Source: Polymorphum gilvum SL003B-26A1
GTDB lineage: Bacteria; Pseudomonadota; Alphaproteobacteria; Rhizobiales; Stappiaceae
Length of the DNA stretch: 64,000 bases
Reading direction: 5' to 3'
Assembly: GCF_000192745.1 (NCBI RefSeq)
Contig: NC_015259.1
Span: 3,239,001-3,303,000, forward strand
Below, one piece after another: positions 27,819 to 36,739 of this stretch. Each line of letters begins with the position of its first letter. The first letter of the stretch is position 1. The position numbers were made by a program, and so were the translations under genes. The notes under the pieces were generated by a model, which worked only from the letters and a program-made list of their open reading frames with translations, searched no databases and was not told the DNA's origin.

Positions 27819-29065
27819 TTCAATGCCTCCGTTGGAACAGGAGAATGATGCGGGATGCGGGGCCAGCCAGGATTTTTCGATATCGACGAACGGTTGAAGC
27901 GTCTGAGCGACCTCGGCGATCAACTCGAGGCCTTTGCCGGAGCGGTTGATTTCGAGATTTTCCGGGCCGATCTGGTGAAGGCGCTGGCCTATTCGGATGG
28001 ATCCCAAGGCGGCCGACCGCCCTTCGACCCCGTGATGATGTTCAAGGTGCTGGTCATCCAGGCCGCCAATAGCCTGTCGGATGAACGGACCGAGTTCCTG
28101 ATCAGCGACCGATTGTCTTTCATGCGCTTTCTCGGGCTTGGGCTTTCGGATCGCGTTCCGGATGCGCGGACGATCTGGCTGTTCCGGGAGAAGCTCACCA
28201 AAGCCGATGCGATCCAAGCCTTGTTCGACCGGTTCGACGCCGCGCTGCGGGCCTCGGGCTACATCGCCATGGGCGGGCAGATTGTGGATGCCAGCCTGAT
28301 CGCCGCGCCGAAGCAGCGCAATACCGAGGATGAGAAGAACGATCTCAAGGAGGGGCGTATCCCGGAAGAATGGAAGGCCAAGCCGGCCAAACTCCGGCAA
28401 AAGGATCGGGATGCCAGATGGACCGTCAAGTTCTCGAAGGCGAAGGAGCGGCCTGATGGAACCAAGCCGCCGGTTGATATCGCGATCCCGGCCTTCGGGT
28501 ATCAAAACCACATCTCGATCGACCGGCGGTTCGGCCTGATCCGGAAGTGGCAGGCCACGGACGCCGCGGCGTATGAGGGCGCACGTCTGCGTGAGGGGCT
28601 GCTCGACAAGTCCAACACAGCCAGCCACGTCTGGGCAGATACGGCGTATCGGTCCAAGGCCAACGAGATGTTCATGGACGAGAACGGCTTCGTCTCATGC
28701 GTTCATCGGAAAAAGCCGAAGGGGCGGCCAATGCCGCGTCGGACAGCGATCGCCAACGGCCGCAAATCGAAAATCCGCAGCCATGTCGAGCATGTCTTTG
28801 CCGAGCAGAAATCGAGAATGAGCCTCGTGATCCGCACGATCGGCATTGCTCGCGCCACGCTGAAAATCGGCATGGCCAACATCGTCTATAACGTGAAACG
28901 GCTGATCTGCCTCGAAAAGGCGGCGATGGCATAGCGGGATCGGCCGAGGCGTCGGGTCGACAGCCGAAATCTGTCGTCTTCGCGCCGATCATGAGCCTGC
29001 TTCACAACTCTGCCGGGGAAATGCTGGTGTCAAAATCGGCAAGGGTCGAGTTGATAGAACCGTCC
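27779..29065 (+). mobile_element. complete IS5-family insertion sequence with 4-bp target duplication
   Basis: This 1287-bp element has imperfect terminal inverted repeats. The left end GGACAGTTCTA and the right end (reverse complement) GGACGGTTCTA match at 10 of 11 bases, with further similarity inward (AAC, TCG). AGCT flanks both ends (27775-27778 and 29066-29069), as expected for a target duplication. It carries one intact transposase gene. It sits in the last codons of mnmD in the same orientation. Confidence 0.88.
27855..28934 (+). CDS. IS5-family DDE transposase
   Basis: A 359-aa transposase. An N-terminal DUF772 domain (GRPPFDPVMMFKVLVIQ) is followed by a DDE catalytic domain with Asp145 (IVDASLIA), Asp262 (VWADTAY) and Glu312 in the R-x3-E-x6-K signature (Arg308, Lys319). 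The frame is intact, so the element may be active. Confidence 0.95.
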   Translation: MRGQPGFFDIDERLKRLSDLGDQLEAFAGAVDFEIFRADLVKALAYSDGSQGGRPPFDPVMMFKVLVIQAANSLSDERTEFLISDRLSFMRFLGLGLSDRVPDARTIWLFREKLTKADAIQALFDRFDAALRASGYIAMGGQIVDASLIAAPKQRNTEDEKNDLKEGRIPEEWKAKPAKLRQKDRDARWTVKFSKAKERPDGTKPPVDIAIPAFGYQNHISIDRRFGLIRKWQATDAAAYEGARLREGLLDKSNTASHVWADTAYRSKANEMFMDENGFVSCVHRKKPKGRPMPRRTAIANGRKSKIRSHVEHVFAEQKSRMSLVIRTIGIARATLKIGMANIVYNVKRLICLEKAAMA

Positions 29066-29113
29066 AGCTGCCATAAGCCCCCTGCCCGCGCCGGCGCGCG
29101 GCGCGGCGCCGGC

Positions 29114-30205
29114 TCAGCGGCGGGCGAGCACCGCGTCGTAGAGGTCGGCCGTGCGCTCGGCCATCCTCGTCACCGAGAACCGCTCCTCGACCACGCGCCG
29201 TGCGGCGGCGCCGAGGCGGGCGCGCAGGGCCGGGTCGGCGAGCCGGCGGATCGCGGCCGCGCCGGCGGCGGCATTCTCGGTCGCAAACAGCAGGCCGCTG
29301 ACCTCGCCGGCGACCACGTCGCGGTTGCCGACGACATCGGTGGCGACCACCGGCAGGCCCTCCGACATGGCCTCCAGCACGGCCATCGGCATGCCTTCCC
29401 AGCGCGAGGTCGACAGGAAGGCGTGGGCGGCGCGAAAGGCCGCGCGCGGGGCCGTACTCGGACCGGCGAGATCGACACAGTCGGCGAGCCCGCGCCGCGC
29501 CACGGCCTCCCGGCAGGCGGCAAGCCGCTCGCCGGTTCCCAGCACCGTGATGCGGAACGCCGGCATGGCCGGATCGGCCTTCAGCGCGGCGGCGATATCG
29601 AGGATCAGTTCCGGGTTCTTCTGCACGTCGTAGCGGTTGACCGCCACCAGGCGCAACGGCCCGGCCGGCGGCTCGGACGCGCGCAGCGGCGGCGTTTCGA
29701 CGCCGTTCTCGACGACATGGAGCTTCGAACGCGGCAGGAAGCCGGCGCGCAGAATCTGGTCGCGCTCGCCCTGCGACACGCAGACGGCGGCGGCCGTGGC
29801 GCGGCCGAGCAGGGCCTCCAGGCCGAGATAGGCCAGCCGCTTCGCGGCGCCATAGTCGCCGACATGCAGGCCGTGGAAGGTGTGCACGCAGGGCCGGCCG
29901 GTCAGCACCGCCAGCAGGCGGCCGTAGAGCCCGGCGCCCTTGCCGTGGCAGTGGATCAGCGCGACGTCGCGCGCGCGCACCTCGCGGGCGAGCCGGCGCA
30001 AGGCGGCGAGCGAGAAGGCCCGATGCGGCACGTCGACGATGCGGCCGGCGCCGAGCAGGTCGGTAAAGCGCTGCCGGTAGGGCCGGTCGTCGGGACAGGC
30101 GACATGGGCCTCAAAGCGGCCGGGCAGATGGGCGAGGAGCTGGTACAGGTGTTCCGGCCCGCCGCCGATATCCGCCCGGACGGTGATCTCGAGGAGGGAA
30201 GGCAC
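29114..30205 (-). CDS. GT4-family glycosyltransferase
   Basis: A 363-aa GT-B enzyme. The N-terminal half has GGGPEHLYQLLAHL and HTFHGLHVG; the C-terminal donor domain has VAVNRYDVQKNPELIL and the EX7E-type STSRWEGMPMAVLEAMSEGLPVV. Donor and acceptor sugars are unknown. It is the last gene of the minus-strand operon that begins at 37707, 9 nt after the Wzy-like gene. GC content is high, unlike its upstream neighbours. Confidence 0.9.
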   Translation of the reverse strand: MPSLLEITVRADIGGGPEHLYQLLAHLPGRFEAHVACPDDRPYRQRFTDLLGAGRIVDVPHRAFSLAALRRLAREVRARDVALIHCHGKGAGLYGRLLAVLTGRPCVHTFHGLHVGDYGAAKRLAYLGLEALLGRATAAAVCVSQGERDQILRAGFLPRSKLHVVENGVETPPLRASEPPAGPLRLVAVNRYDVQKNPELILDIAAALKADPAMPAFRITVLGTGERLAACREAVARRGLADCVDLAGPSTAPRAAFRAAHAFLSTSRWEGMPMAVLEAMSEGLPVVATDVVGNRDVVAGEVSGLLFATENAAAGAAAIRRLADPALRARLGAAARRVVEERFSVTRMAERTADLYDAVLARR

Positions 30206-30214
30206 AGTCTCGCT

Positions 30215-31492
30215 CTACCCTGTCGCTTTTCGATGAGGAACACTTGCCAGTCGGAGCAGTAAGGCAAGCGCAGCAAAATACAGCGGGGCTGCGCTCCAAC
30301 TTGCATTGGCCCCCCCGGTTACCATTCTCATCATGAAGGCGACGGTCAAGGCGAGACCGAAAGCAGAATAAAAACCTCCACGTTTTGCGAAAATATAACC
30401 AAACCTGACGAGAACAAGTGTCCAAAATAAAATGAATAATACGAACCCTATTATACCAACCTCAATCCACGTTGACAGGTACGAATTATCAATATATGCT
30501 CCGAAGTTTTCTTGAAATGATTTATACCCAACTCCAAAGAAAGGTACATCCCAGAGCCTATTGTACAGATTACCCCACGTATCAAATCTTACAGTTGTGA
30601 AAAATTTACTGTCATCCATGATGTTGAACATGTCCAAACGTCTAATTGCAGCATATAGCCCGGGCGGCAAGCTTCGAACATCAAGGAAAAGAGCAGACAA
30701 TAGAAGGGCCGGAATCAAAATAAATAATCCGACAACACCCAAAAGCGCCCTTCTTAGGTTCGTCATAAAATAAACCATAGAAAAAACTACTAACATCAAC
30801 AAAGCTCCACGCGACGACGAAACAATAATTGCCGCAAATGAAGCCAGAAAAGACGTCATAATAATTATATATGAGCCGCCACACAACTTCCTATAAAGCA
30901 TTCCTGAGAATAAAAGAAAAGCTGCAACGAGTCCATATGAGGCCGGATTGCCGACAATACCTCCTGCACGCATCGCCGCTCCATAGCCGCTGCCGAGCCA
31001 CAACACGTGCTGACTGTCGCGCACTTCGATGCCCAGCGCATACAACCCCAACCCTAGGACGACAGCGAAATACGAACTGAAGAACATCGCCTTCACCAAA
31101 CGCTGGTCATTGGCAAGGAACCTTAGATCCAGATGCTCTATAAGAATAAACGGCATAAAAATGAAAAGTAACCGGAGAGCAAGTGCCAAATTCGAGAGAC
31201 CTACGCCCGGCTCGGAAGACGCAGCGACCGAAAAAAAGGCCATGCAGATATAACCAACATAAAAGGCTGTATAGTACGTAACCTTTTTCGAGCTAAATAT
31301 TAATAATAACACTATTGAAAGAGAGCCTATAAAATCTACCGCTGATACAGAATTACCCCCAACCCTAAAATACAAAACTGGAGAACACATCAAATATAAG
31401 AAGATCAACCAAAAGAATAGATTATCCTTGATCCGCGATCCTGAAACCCTCTCCAACCGAGAAGAGAAAATCTCGCCAGAGAAGGAGGTCAT
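30215..31492 (-). CDS. Wzy-type polysaccharide polymerase / O-antigen ligase family protein
   Basis: A protein of about 425 aa with 10-12 membrane segments. Family loops include VGNPASYGLVAAFLLFSG, SSSRGALLML and FGVGYKSFQENFGAYIDNSYLSTWIEVGIIGF. ATG 31492 overlaps the previous stop (ATGA) and is preferred over GTG 31507. The gene is strikingly AT-rich with many ATA and TTT codons compared with the flanking GT4 gene, a sign of recent acquisition. It probably polymerises the repeat unit made by this operon. Confidence 0.85.
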   Translation of the reverse strand: MTSFSGEIFSSRLERVSGSRIKDNLFFWLIFLYLMCSPVLYFRVGGNSVSAVDFIGSLSIVLLLIFSSKKVTYYTAFYVGYICMAFFSVAASSEPGVGLSNLALALRLLFIFMPFILIEHLDLRFLANDQRLVKAMFFSSYFAVVLGLGLYALGIEVRDSQHVLWLGSGYGAAMRAGGIVGNPASYGLVAAFLLFSGMLYRKLCGGSYIIIMTSFLASFAAIIVSSSRGALLMLVVFSMVYFMTNLRRALLGVVGLFILIPALLLSALFLDVRSLPPGLYAAIRRLDMFNIMDDSKFFTTVRFDTWGNLYNRLWDVPFFGVGYKSFQENFGAYIDNSYLSTWIEVGIIGFVLFILFWTLVLVRFGYIFAKRGGFYSAFGLALTVAFMMRMVTGGANASWSAAPLYFAALALLLRLASVPHRKATG

Positions 31493-32406
31493 TTGGCGCC
31501 TGTCCACATGGATAGATTTCTACCAATTTCATCCTCAAGGAGCTTGATATCCTCCAAAAAATAATTCGAGATCTCTTGTTTTAAATTTTCACTTACAGGC
31601 TTTCTAAGTGATTTTTTGTTCAAATAATTCTTTACTATTTTTATATATTTATAATTATTCCTAATTAAATACATGCGCAGTGATCGCATCGGCCGCTCCA
31701 AGATAGCCGGCGGATGTAAAATAAATCTTGAGATTAGGGGGATCCGCGCCGAATGCGCGGCATTTACTGGCTCGAATTCATCCCGCCCATCGTCTTGAAG
31801 GCCAAGAAATTCAAGTACATCAGTGTATACACGCCTCGAATCAGCTTGAAAATCTTCATAGAAGATATATTTTATGTTATTCTTCAAGACATGGGACTTG
31901 ATGAACCGAACCTGCTCGCCAAACCGGGCTATTTTTCTATACAGGACGTCATCTCTACCGATCGACGCATTCGGCATTGACCTTCCCTGCTCGCGCTCGC
32001 TTTGCAATGCCCATGCCTTAGTGAAGTCGGTCTCAGTTTCATTTTGATTATAGCATTGCTCCATGTGGAACGCCTGCACAACGTCAACCGGATTTCGCAG
32101 CATCACGATAAATTTCGCATCCGGTGAGAACTCAAGAATTCTGGGAACCGCGACCTTCGAACGAAGATATGCCGTACTGCCTTCCGCTACGATCTTGTGT
32201 CGACGGGGATCAGCCTCCTTGAACAGCAACAGATACTCTTCCAGTGTGCGTGGCCTGAGTTCGTGTTTGGCTGCCGGCAGATCCTGACACCAGAAAAGAG
32301 GTTCCTTGGGAACCGAGAAGTATACCTCCGGGTGCGATGCCAAGTAACTTGCCAAGGCGGTCGTTCCGCACTTCGGGGCACCGATTATGAATGTGTTAGG
32401 AAGCAT
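31489..32406 (-). CDS. PAPS-dependent sulfotransferase, copy 1
   Basis: A 305-aa sulfotransferase. The 5'-phosphosulfate loop is GAPKCGTT at residues 9-16. The 3'-phosphate motif is FIVMLRNPVDVVQAFHME. It transfers sulfate from PAPS, most likely to a sugar of the polysaccharide. It overlaps its upstream paralogue by 11 nt. The second half is AT-rich (NNYKYIKIVKNYLNKKS). Its closest relative in the window is the next gene upstream. Confidence 0.9.
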   Translation of the reverse strand: MLPNTFIIGAPKCGTTALASYLASHPEVYFSVPKEPLFWCQDLPAAKHELRPRTLEEYLLLFKEADPRRHKIVAEGSTAYLRSKVAVPRILEFSPDAKFIVMLRNPVDVVQAFHMEQCYNQNETETDFTKAWALQSEREQGRSMPNASIGRDDVLYRKIARFGEQVRFIKSHVLKNNIKYIFYEDFQADSRRVYTDVLEFLGLQDDGRDEFEPVNAAHSARIPLISRFILHPPAILERPMRSLRMYLIRNNYKYIKIVKNYLNKKSLRKPVSENLKQEISNYFLEDIKLLEDEIGRNLSMWTGAK

Positions 32407-33319
32407 CGAGCCAGTGCCTCAGATCTTTTCCGGTGACTTTTTCAAGCAGCTTAACGTCCTCGCAAAAGCCGCTCGCCAAATCTCTCCGCATTTCCTCGGA
32501 CAGAGGCTTACGCGCCTTTCTCGTGACAAGGACCTTTTTTATCATATACTCCCATGACAACGGAAAATTTCGTCTGATCAATTGCTTTAGGGAGCGAATA
32601 ACTGGTCTGATAACCTTTGGAGGGTTCTGATAAAGCCTGGAAAGAGCTTGAAACCGGTTGAAATGTGCGCCACCCTTTATCTTAAAGTCGGTTCGGCCGT
32701 CATCTTCCAGATCGAGGAAATCCAGCACTTTCAGATAAGTTCCACGAGCATCCGAGGCCATGTCCTCCGTGAACAAAACCAGCAGGTCATCACGCTTCAC
32801 GTGTTCCAGAACAGATGCGAGTTGAGATCCGAAACTGGCCACTTGCTGGTATTGTAGTTCTTTCGGTTCGTCGCACCCTGACGGAATTGAGTGCCCTTGG
32901 AGCCGACGAGACTGAAGCTTCCATGCGATCTCGAAGTCTTCTTCGTCTTCGAAATGATTGAAGACCTTCTCCATATGGTAAGCATAAGCTGCCTCGATCG
33001 GATTCCTCAAAATAACTATGAACTTGGCTTTCGGGTTAAATTCAACGATCCTCCGCACAGCAACTTTTGAAAACAGGTAACGTGTCGAGGCATCAAGAAC
33101 GACTTTCTTGCCTTCAGCGGATGAGTATATATTCAGATAGTCATTCAAAGATCTAACTAGCGCTACGGTTCCGCTCTGCGCGAGATCGGAACTCCAGTAG
33201 GACGGTTCCTTGGGATAGCCGAGGAAGACGTCCGGGTGTTCGGACAGATAATGAGCGAGCGACGTGGTGCCGCATTTCGGCCCGCCGATCAGGAAGGTGT
33301 TGGGGCGCGGCGCCGCCAT
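32396..33319 (-). CDS. PAPS-dependent sulfotransferase, copy 2
   Basis: A 307-aa sulfotransferase with GGPKCGTT at residues 12-19 and FIVILRNPIEAAYAYHME. It aligns with copy 1 over its full length (PKCGTT, LRNP, EDFQ/EDMA and LDF/LEFLGL-type segments), so the two are tandem paralogues that probably sulfate different positions or sugars. AT-rich except at its 5' end, where the composition switches back to the host level near 33250. Confidence 0.9.
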   Translation of the reverse strand: MAAPRPNTFLIGGPKCGTTSLAHYLSEHPDVFLGYPKEPSYWSSDLAQSGTVALVRSLNDYLNIYSSAEGKKVVLDASTRYLFSKVAVRRIVEFNPKAKFIVILRNPIEAAYAYHMEKVFNHFEDEEDFEIAWKLQSRRLQGHSIPSGCDEPKELQYQQVASFGSQLASVLEHVKRDDLLVLFTEDMASDARGTYLKVLDFLDLEDDGRTDFKIKGGAHFNRFQALSRLYQNPPKVIRPVIRSLKQLIRRNFPLSWEYMIKKVLVTRKARKPLSEEMRRDLASGFCEDVKLLEKVTGKDLRHWLDAS

Positions 33320-33322
33320 CGC

Positions 33323-34153
33323 TCAGGCCCTCTCCTCAAGCCAGGACGAAAACCCCCGGTCGAAAGTTTCGTCCAGCCATGCGACATGCGGGGCCGCGAG
33401 GGCGCGGATCTCCGCACGCAGGCGGCCGTCGACCTCAGGCTTGTCGCGCAGTTTCCTGTAGAGCAGCGCCTGAACCAGCGGATTGTACTTTACCGCCGAG
33501 ATCAGCCTCTGGCCGCCATGCCGCTTGAGCCGCTTGGACGCGCGGCTCGCCAGCCGCGACAGCCACCCGATGCGCGCCTTGCTGGCGACATTGACCGGCT
33601 TGAGCACCTCTTCGGGAAGCGTGTACGGCGCGGCACCGAGAAAACGGACCAGGTCGTCGAACATCGCCTGCGGCCGGCCGGCGAGATCGTCGAAGCGGTA
33701 GACATGGATGTTTTCGATGCCGAACCGCGTCACGAAGGGCTCGATCATGTCCCGATAGCGCAGGGCGCCGTGGCTTCTGCCCTCCCGATGCCAGGCTGCA
33801 AAGTCGCCGTCGAACTGGCCGCTGCGTTTGCTGAACAGGTAGTCGGAGAGACAATAGTCGACCGGCTCGCGCAGCCCGACGACGATCCTGACCCTGCCGA
33901 GATCCTGCGCGATCCTCTCGGCCACGCGCGGGTCGCGCAGATAGCGGTGGGAGATTTCGCCCACGATGCTGCCCTCGGGCGCGTCGGAAAAGAACGAGGC
34001 GTACCAGCCGAGACCCTTGTCATGGTTGAGATCGAAGAAGTTCGTCTCCTTGACCGGCGTCACGTAGATCCCGGGATGGGCGTTCAGGGCCTGCAGCAAC
34101 CAGGTCGTGCCAGCCTTGCCCGTCCCGACATAGATGAAATCCGGCAATCGCAT
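33323..34153 (-). CDS. PAPS-dependent sulfotransferase, copy 3 (divergent type)
   Basis: A 276-aa sulfotransferase with a variant phosphosulfate loop GTGKAGTT (residues 10-17) and the 3'-phosphate motif RIVVGLREPVDYCLSDYLF. It is only distantly similar to copies 1 and 2 and has host-like high GC. GAGGAA lies 9 nt before the ATG. Three sulfotransferases in one operon imply a multiply sulfated glycan. Confidence 0.9.
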   Translation of the reverse strand: MRLPDFIYVGTGKAGTTWLLQALNAHPGIYVTPVKETNFFDLNHDKGLGWYASFFSDAPEGSIVGEISHRYLRDPRVAERIAQDLGRVRIVVGLREPVDYCLSDYLFSKRSGQFDGDFAAWHREGRSHGALRYRDMIEPFVTRFGIENIHVYRFDDLAGRPQAMFDDLVRFLGAAPYTLPEEVLKPVNVASKARIGWLSRLASRASKRLKRHGGQRLISAVKYNPLVQALLYRKLRDKPEVDGRLRAEIRALAAPHVAWLDETFDRGFSSWLEERA

Positions 34154-34175
34154 TTCGGGAAATTCCTCGAAAATT

Positions 34176-35525
34176 TTAGGGCTTGTAAAGAAAGCTCAAG
34201 ATGGACGGGTCGACCTTGCAGCGGGTCCGCGATCGCAGGATGCAGCTTGCGTTCCAGGCACATTGGCTGAAGGTCAGGGCGATCGCCGCGCCGAGCGGGC
34301 CGAGGAGCAGGCTCAGGGGCGCCAGCGCCGCGATGGCGATGCCGTTCACGACGGTCACGATCCTGAGATAATAGCGTTCGTCGCCGGTCATCTCCATCAG
34401 CTGCGACGTCGATCCGGACAGGGCGTTGACCAGGTACCCCACCGACAGAACGATCAGCACCCAGTAATAGGCTGCGTAGCCCGTGCCGAACAGCTCCAGC
34501 AGCCGGTCGCCGGCGAGGACGAAGACGAGGAAGACGGCCAGCGTCGGCAGGGTCAGCCCGACCGAGACATGGGCGCACAGGCGCTGGAGGTCGTCGCGGT
34601 CGCCGCGATGATAGGTGCGCGCGATCATCGGCGCGGCGATCATGTTCGCCGCCATCAGGAACAGGTTGAGCAGCATCGACAGGCGCAGGGCGGCGAAGAA
34701 CGGTCCGGTCGCCTCCGGGGTGAGGACGAGCCCCAGCACGACGACGGCGAGGTTCGGCGCGGCGGTGCGGATGAAGCTGCTGGCCCACAGCCCCCACATG
34801 GCATGCCGCCAGGTCGGGCGGTCGGACGTATCGGCGGGGCCCGCGAACAGGGCTGCGGGGCGGGTGACCGGATGGGCGAGGGCCTGGCCGGCGACAACGG
34901 CGGCGAGCACGCCGGCGGTGAGCCAGAGCCCGCCCGCCGCGTCCAGCTTCGGCAGCAGCCCGAGCGCGGCACCGAGCGCCAGCAGGATGACGCCGGCGCG
35001 CCACAGGATGTCGCGCGGTCCGAGCGACAGCAGCATGCCGCCGAAGGCGCGCAAGACATGCGCCTGGTATTCGGCAAGGCCGAGGACCAGCGTGAAGACG
35101 CCGGCGGCGACCAGGTAGCCGCGCGCCGCCAGCCCCGGCCAGAGCAGCCCCGTCACCACGGTGGCGAGCCCGAGGAGGCCGCAGCCGAGCGCAACCAGCC
35201 GGTAGCCGTCGCGCACCACGCCGGCAAGCTTCTGCCGGTCGCCGTCATGGTCGTAGACCGGGGCGAAGCGCAGCACCAGCATGCGCTGGCCGAAGCTGCC
35301 GGCGACGGCGAGCAGGGTCGCCAGCGAGAAGCCGAAGCCGAAGCGGCCGAAATCCTCCGCGCTCATCGCGCGGGCGAGGACCAGGAACATCAGGAACGAC
35401 AGGCCGGCGGCGCCGACCTTGATGACCAGCGCGGCGAGCCCGCCGCGGGCGAGCTTCCTGGCCAGGTCGTCGCCGAGCAGGCGGTCGAGCAGGCGGCGGG
35501 TGCGGGTCATGGCGGCGGCAATCAC
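34176..35525 (-). CDS. Wzx-like polysaccharide flippase (MOP superfamily)
   Basis: A protein of about 449 aa with 12-14 membrane segments and a polysaccharide_synt-type start (GGLAALVIKVGAAGLSFLMFLVLARAMSAEDFGRF). It would flip the undecaprenyl-linked repeat unit across the inner membrane. GTG 35525 overlaps the previous stop (GTGA) and has GGAGG 10 nt upstream; ATG 35510 is the alternative. The open frame continues upstream to 36605, but that part is only the antiparallel-frame shadow of the glycosyltransferase gene. Confidence 0.87.
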   Translation of the reverse strand: MIAAAMTRTRRLLDRLLGDDLARKLARGGLAALVIKVGAAGLSFLMFLVLARAMSAEDFGRFGFGFSLATLLAVAGSFGQRMLVLRFAPVYDHDGDRQKLAGVVRDGYRLVALGCGLLGLATVVTGLLWPGLAARGYLVAAGVFTLVLGLAEYQAHVLRAFGGMLLSLGPRDILWRAGVILLALGAALGLLPKLDAAGGLWLTAGVLAAVVAGQALAHPVTRPAALFAGPADTSDRPTWRHAMWGLWASSFIRTAAPNLAVVVLGLVLTPEATGPFFAALRLSMLLNLFLMAANMIAAPMIARTYHRGDRDDLQRLCAHVSVGLTLPTLAVFLVFVLAGDRLLELFGTGYAAYYWVLIVLSVGYLVNALSGSTSQLMEMTGDERYYLRIVTVVNGIAIAALAPLSLLLGPLGAAIALTFSQCAWNASCILRSRTRCKVDPSILSFLYKP

Positions 35526-36739
35526 GGCAGGTCCGCCTCCGCGCTGCGGCGCGCGCCGCCAAGGCCGAGGCGGCCGGCGAGGCTCGTCGCGGCCAGCGCG
35601 TCGAGCACGCCCTGGCGGAAATGCGCCTCGTCGAAGCGGCGCGCATGGGCGACGAGGACGGCCGGATCGAAGGCGGCCGCGCCGGCCGCCTCGAAGCGCT
35701 CGATCGCGCCGATCAGCCCCTCGACGCTCTGGTCGGGGAACAGCAGGCCGGTCTTGCCGTCGACGACCGTGTCCAGCGCCCCGCCCCTGGCGTAGGCGAT
35801 GACCGGGCGGCCCGAGGCCATGACCTCGACCGGCACGATGCCGAAATCCTCCTCGCCCGGAAACACCAGGGCGCGGCAGCGGGCCATGTGATGCTTCAGG
35901 GTTTCGAAGGGGACCTTGCCGAGGAAGGTGATGGTGTCCTTCGCGGTCCGCTTCAGCGCCGCGACCGCCTTGTCCGGGCCACCGATGACGACGAGCTTGC
36001 GGCCGGTGCGATTGAACGCCTCGATGACGATGTCGGGGCGCTTGTAGGAGACCAGTTCGCCCGCCCACAGGTAGTGGTCGCCGATCTCGCCGGGCGGCAC
36101 CGGCGCGAAGTCGTCGACGGCGACCGGCGGATGCACGATGCGCGCGCTCCGGCGCCAGTATTTCTCGATCCGGTTGGCGACGTGATGCGAGTTGGCAAGA
36201 AAGGCGTCGACACGCGCCGCCGAGGTGACGTCCCACTGGCGCAGGCGATGGGCGAGCAGCGGCATCGCCAGCCGGGTCAGACGTCCGGCGCCGGCCTTGT
36301 AGATGTGATACTGGTCCCACAGATAGCGCATCGGCGAGTGGCAGTAGCACAAGTGCGGCACGCCAGGCGGCACGATCACGCCCTTGGCCGGTCCCGCCTC
36401 GCTGGAAATGACCAGATCGTAGCCGGCGAGGTCCAGTTCCTCGAGCGCCAGCGGCATCAGCGGCAGGTAGTTCTGGTAGAGCTTGTGCGCCCTGGGCAGG
36501 CGCGAGACGAAGGTGGTGCGGATGTCGTGGCGGGCGATGGTGTCGCTGATCTGCGCGCGATCGACGACATGGGTGTAGATGTCGGCGCCCGGGAACATCC
36601 GGCACAGGGCCTCGACGACGCGCTCACCGCCGCGCATGCCGACCAGCCAGTAATGGACGATGGCGACCTTCAGCCCCTGTCCGCCCGCCACGGGAGCGCT
36701 CGACGCGACCGGCGCCGCTTCCTGCCGGGCGGCGGTCAC
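35522..36739 (-). CDS. GT4-family glycosyltransferase (WbaZ/mannosyltransferase-like)
   Basis: A protein of about 405 aa. N-terminal KVAIVHYWLVGMRGGERVVEALCRMFPGADIYTHV is typical of this GT4 subgroup, and the donor site has FPGEEDFGIVPVEVMASGRPVIAY (EX7E). GTG 36739 overlaps the epimerase stop (GTGA), which is preferred over GTG 36772. Specificity is unknown; relatives include mannosyltransferases. Confidence 0.88.
   Translation of the reverse strand: MTAARQEAAPVASSAPVAGGQGLKVAIVHYWLVGMRGGERVVEALCRMFPGADIYTHVVDRAQISDTIARHDIRTTFVSRLPRAHKLYQNYLPLMPLALEELDLAGYDLVISSEAGPAKGVIVPPGVPHLCYCHSPMRYLWDQYHIYKAGAGRLTRLAMPLLAHRLRQWDVTSAARVDAFLANSHHVANRIEKYWRRSARIVHPPVAVDDFAPVPPGEIGDHYLWAGELVSYKRPDIVIEAFNRTGRKLVVIGGPDKAVAALKRTAKDTITFLGKVPFETLKHHMARCRALVFPGEEDFGIVPVEVMASGRPVIAYARGGALDTVVDGKTGLLFPDQSVEGLIGAIERFEAAGAAAFDPAVLVAHARRFDEAHFRQGVLDALAATSLAGRLGLGGARRSAEADLP

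Noticed and set aside
27855-28934. The IS5 transposase as the carrier of the sulfotransferase segment (composite transposon)
   Set aside because: Only one copy is present, its own target duplication closes at 29066-29069, and the AT-rich segment starts more than 1 kb away.
34176-36605. 809-codon minus-strand frame that would fuse a long N-terminal extension to the Wzx flippase
   Set aside because: The N-terminal 360 codons overlap the GT4 gene in another frame and have no domain. A GTGA-coupled start at 35525 explains the flippase.
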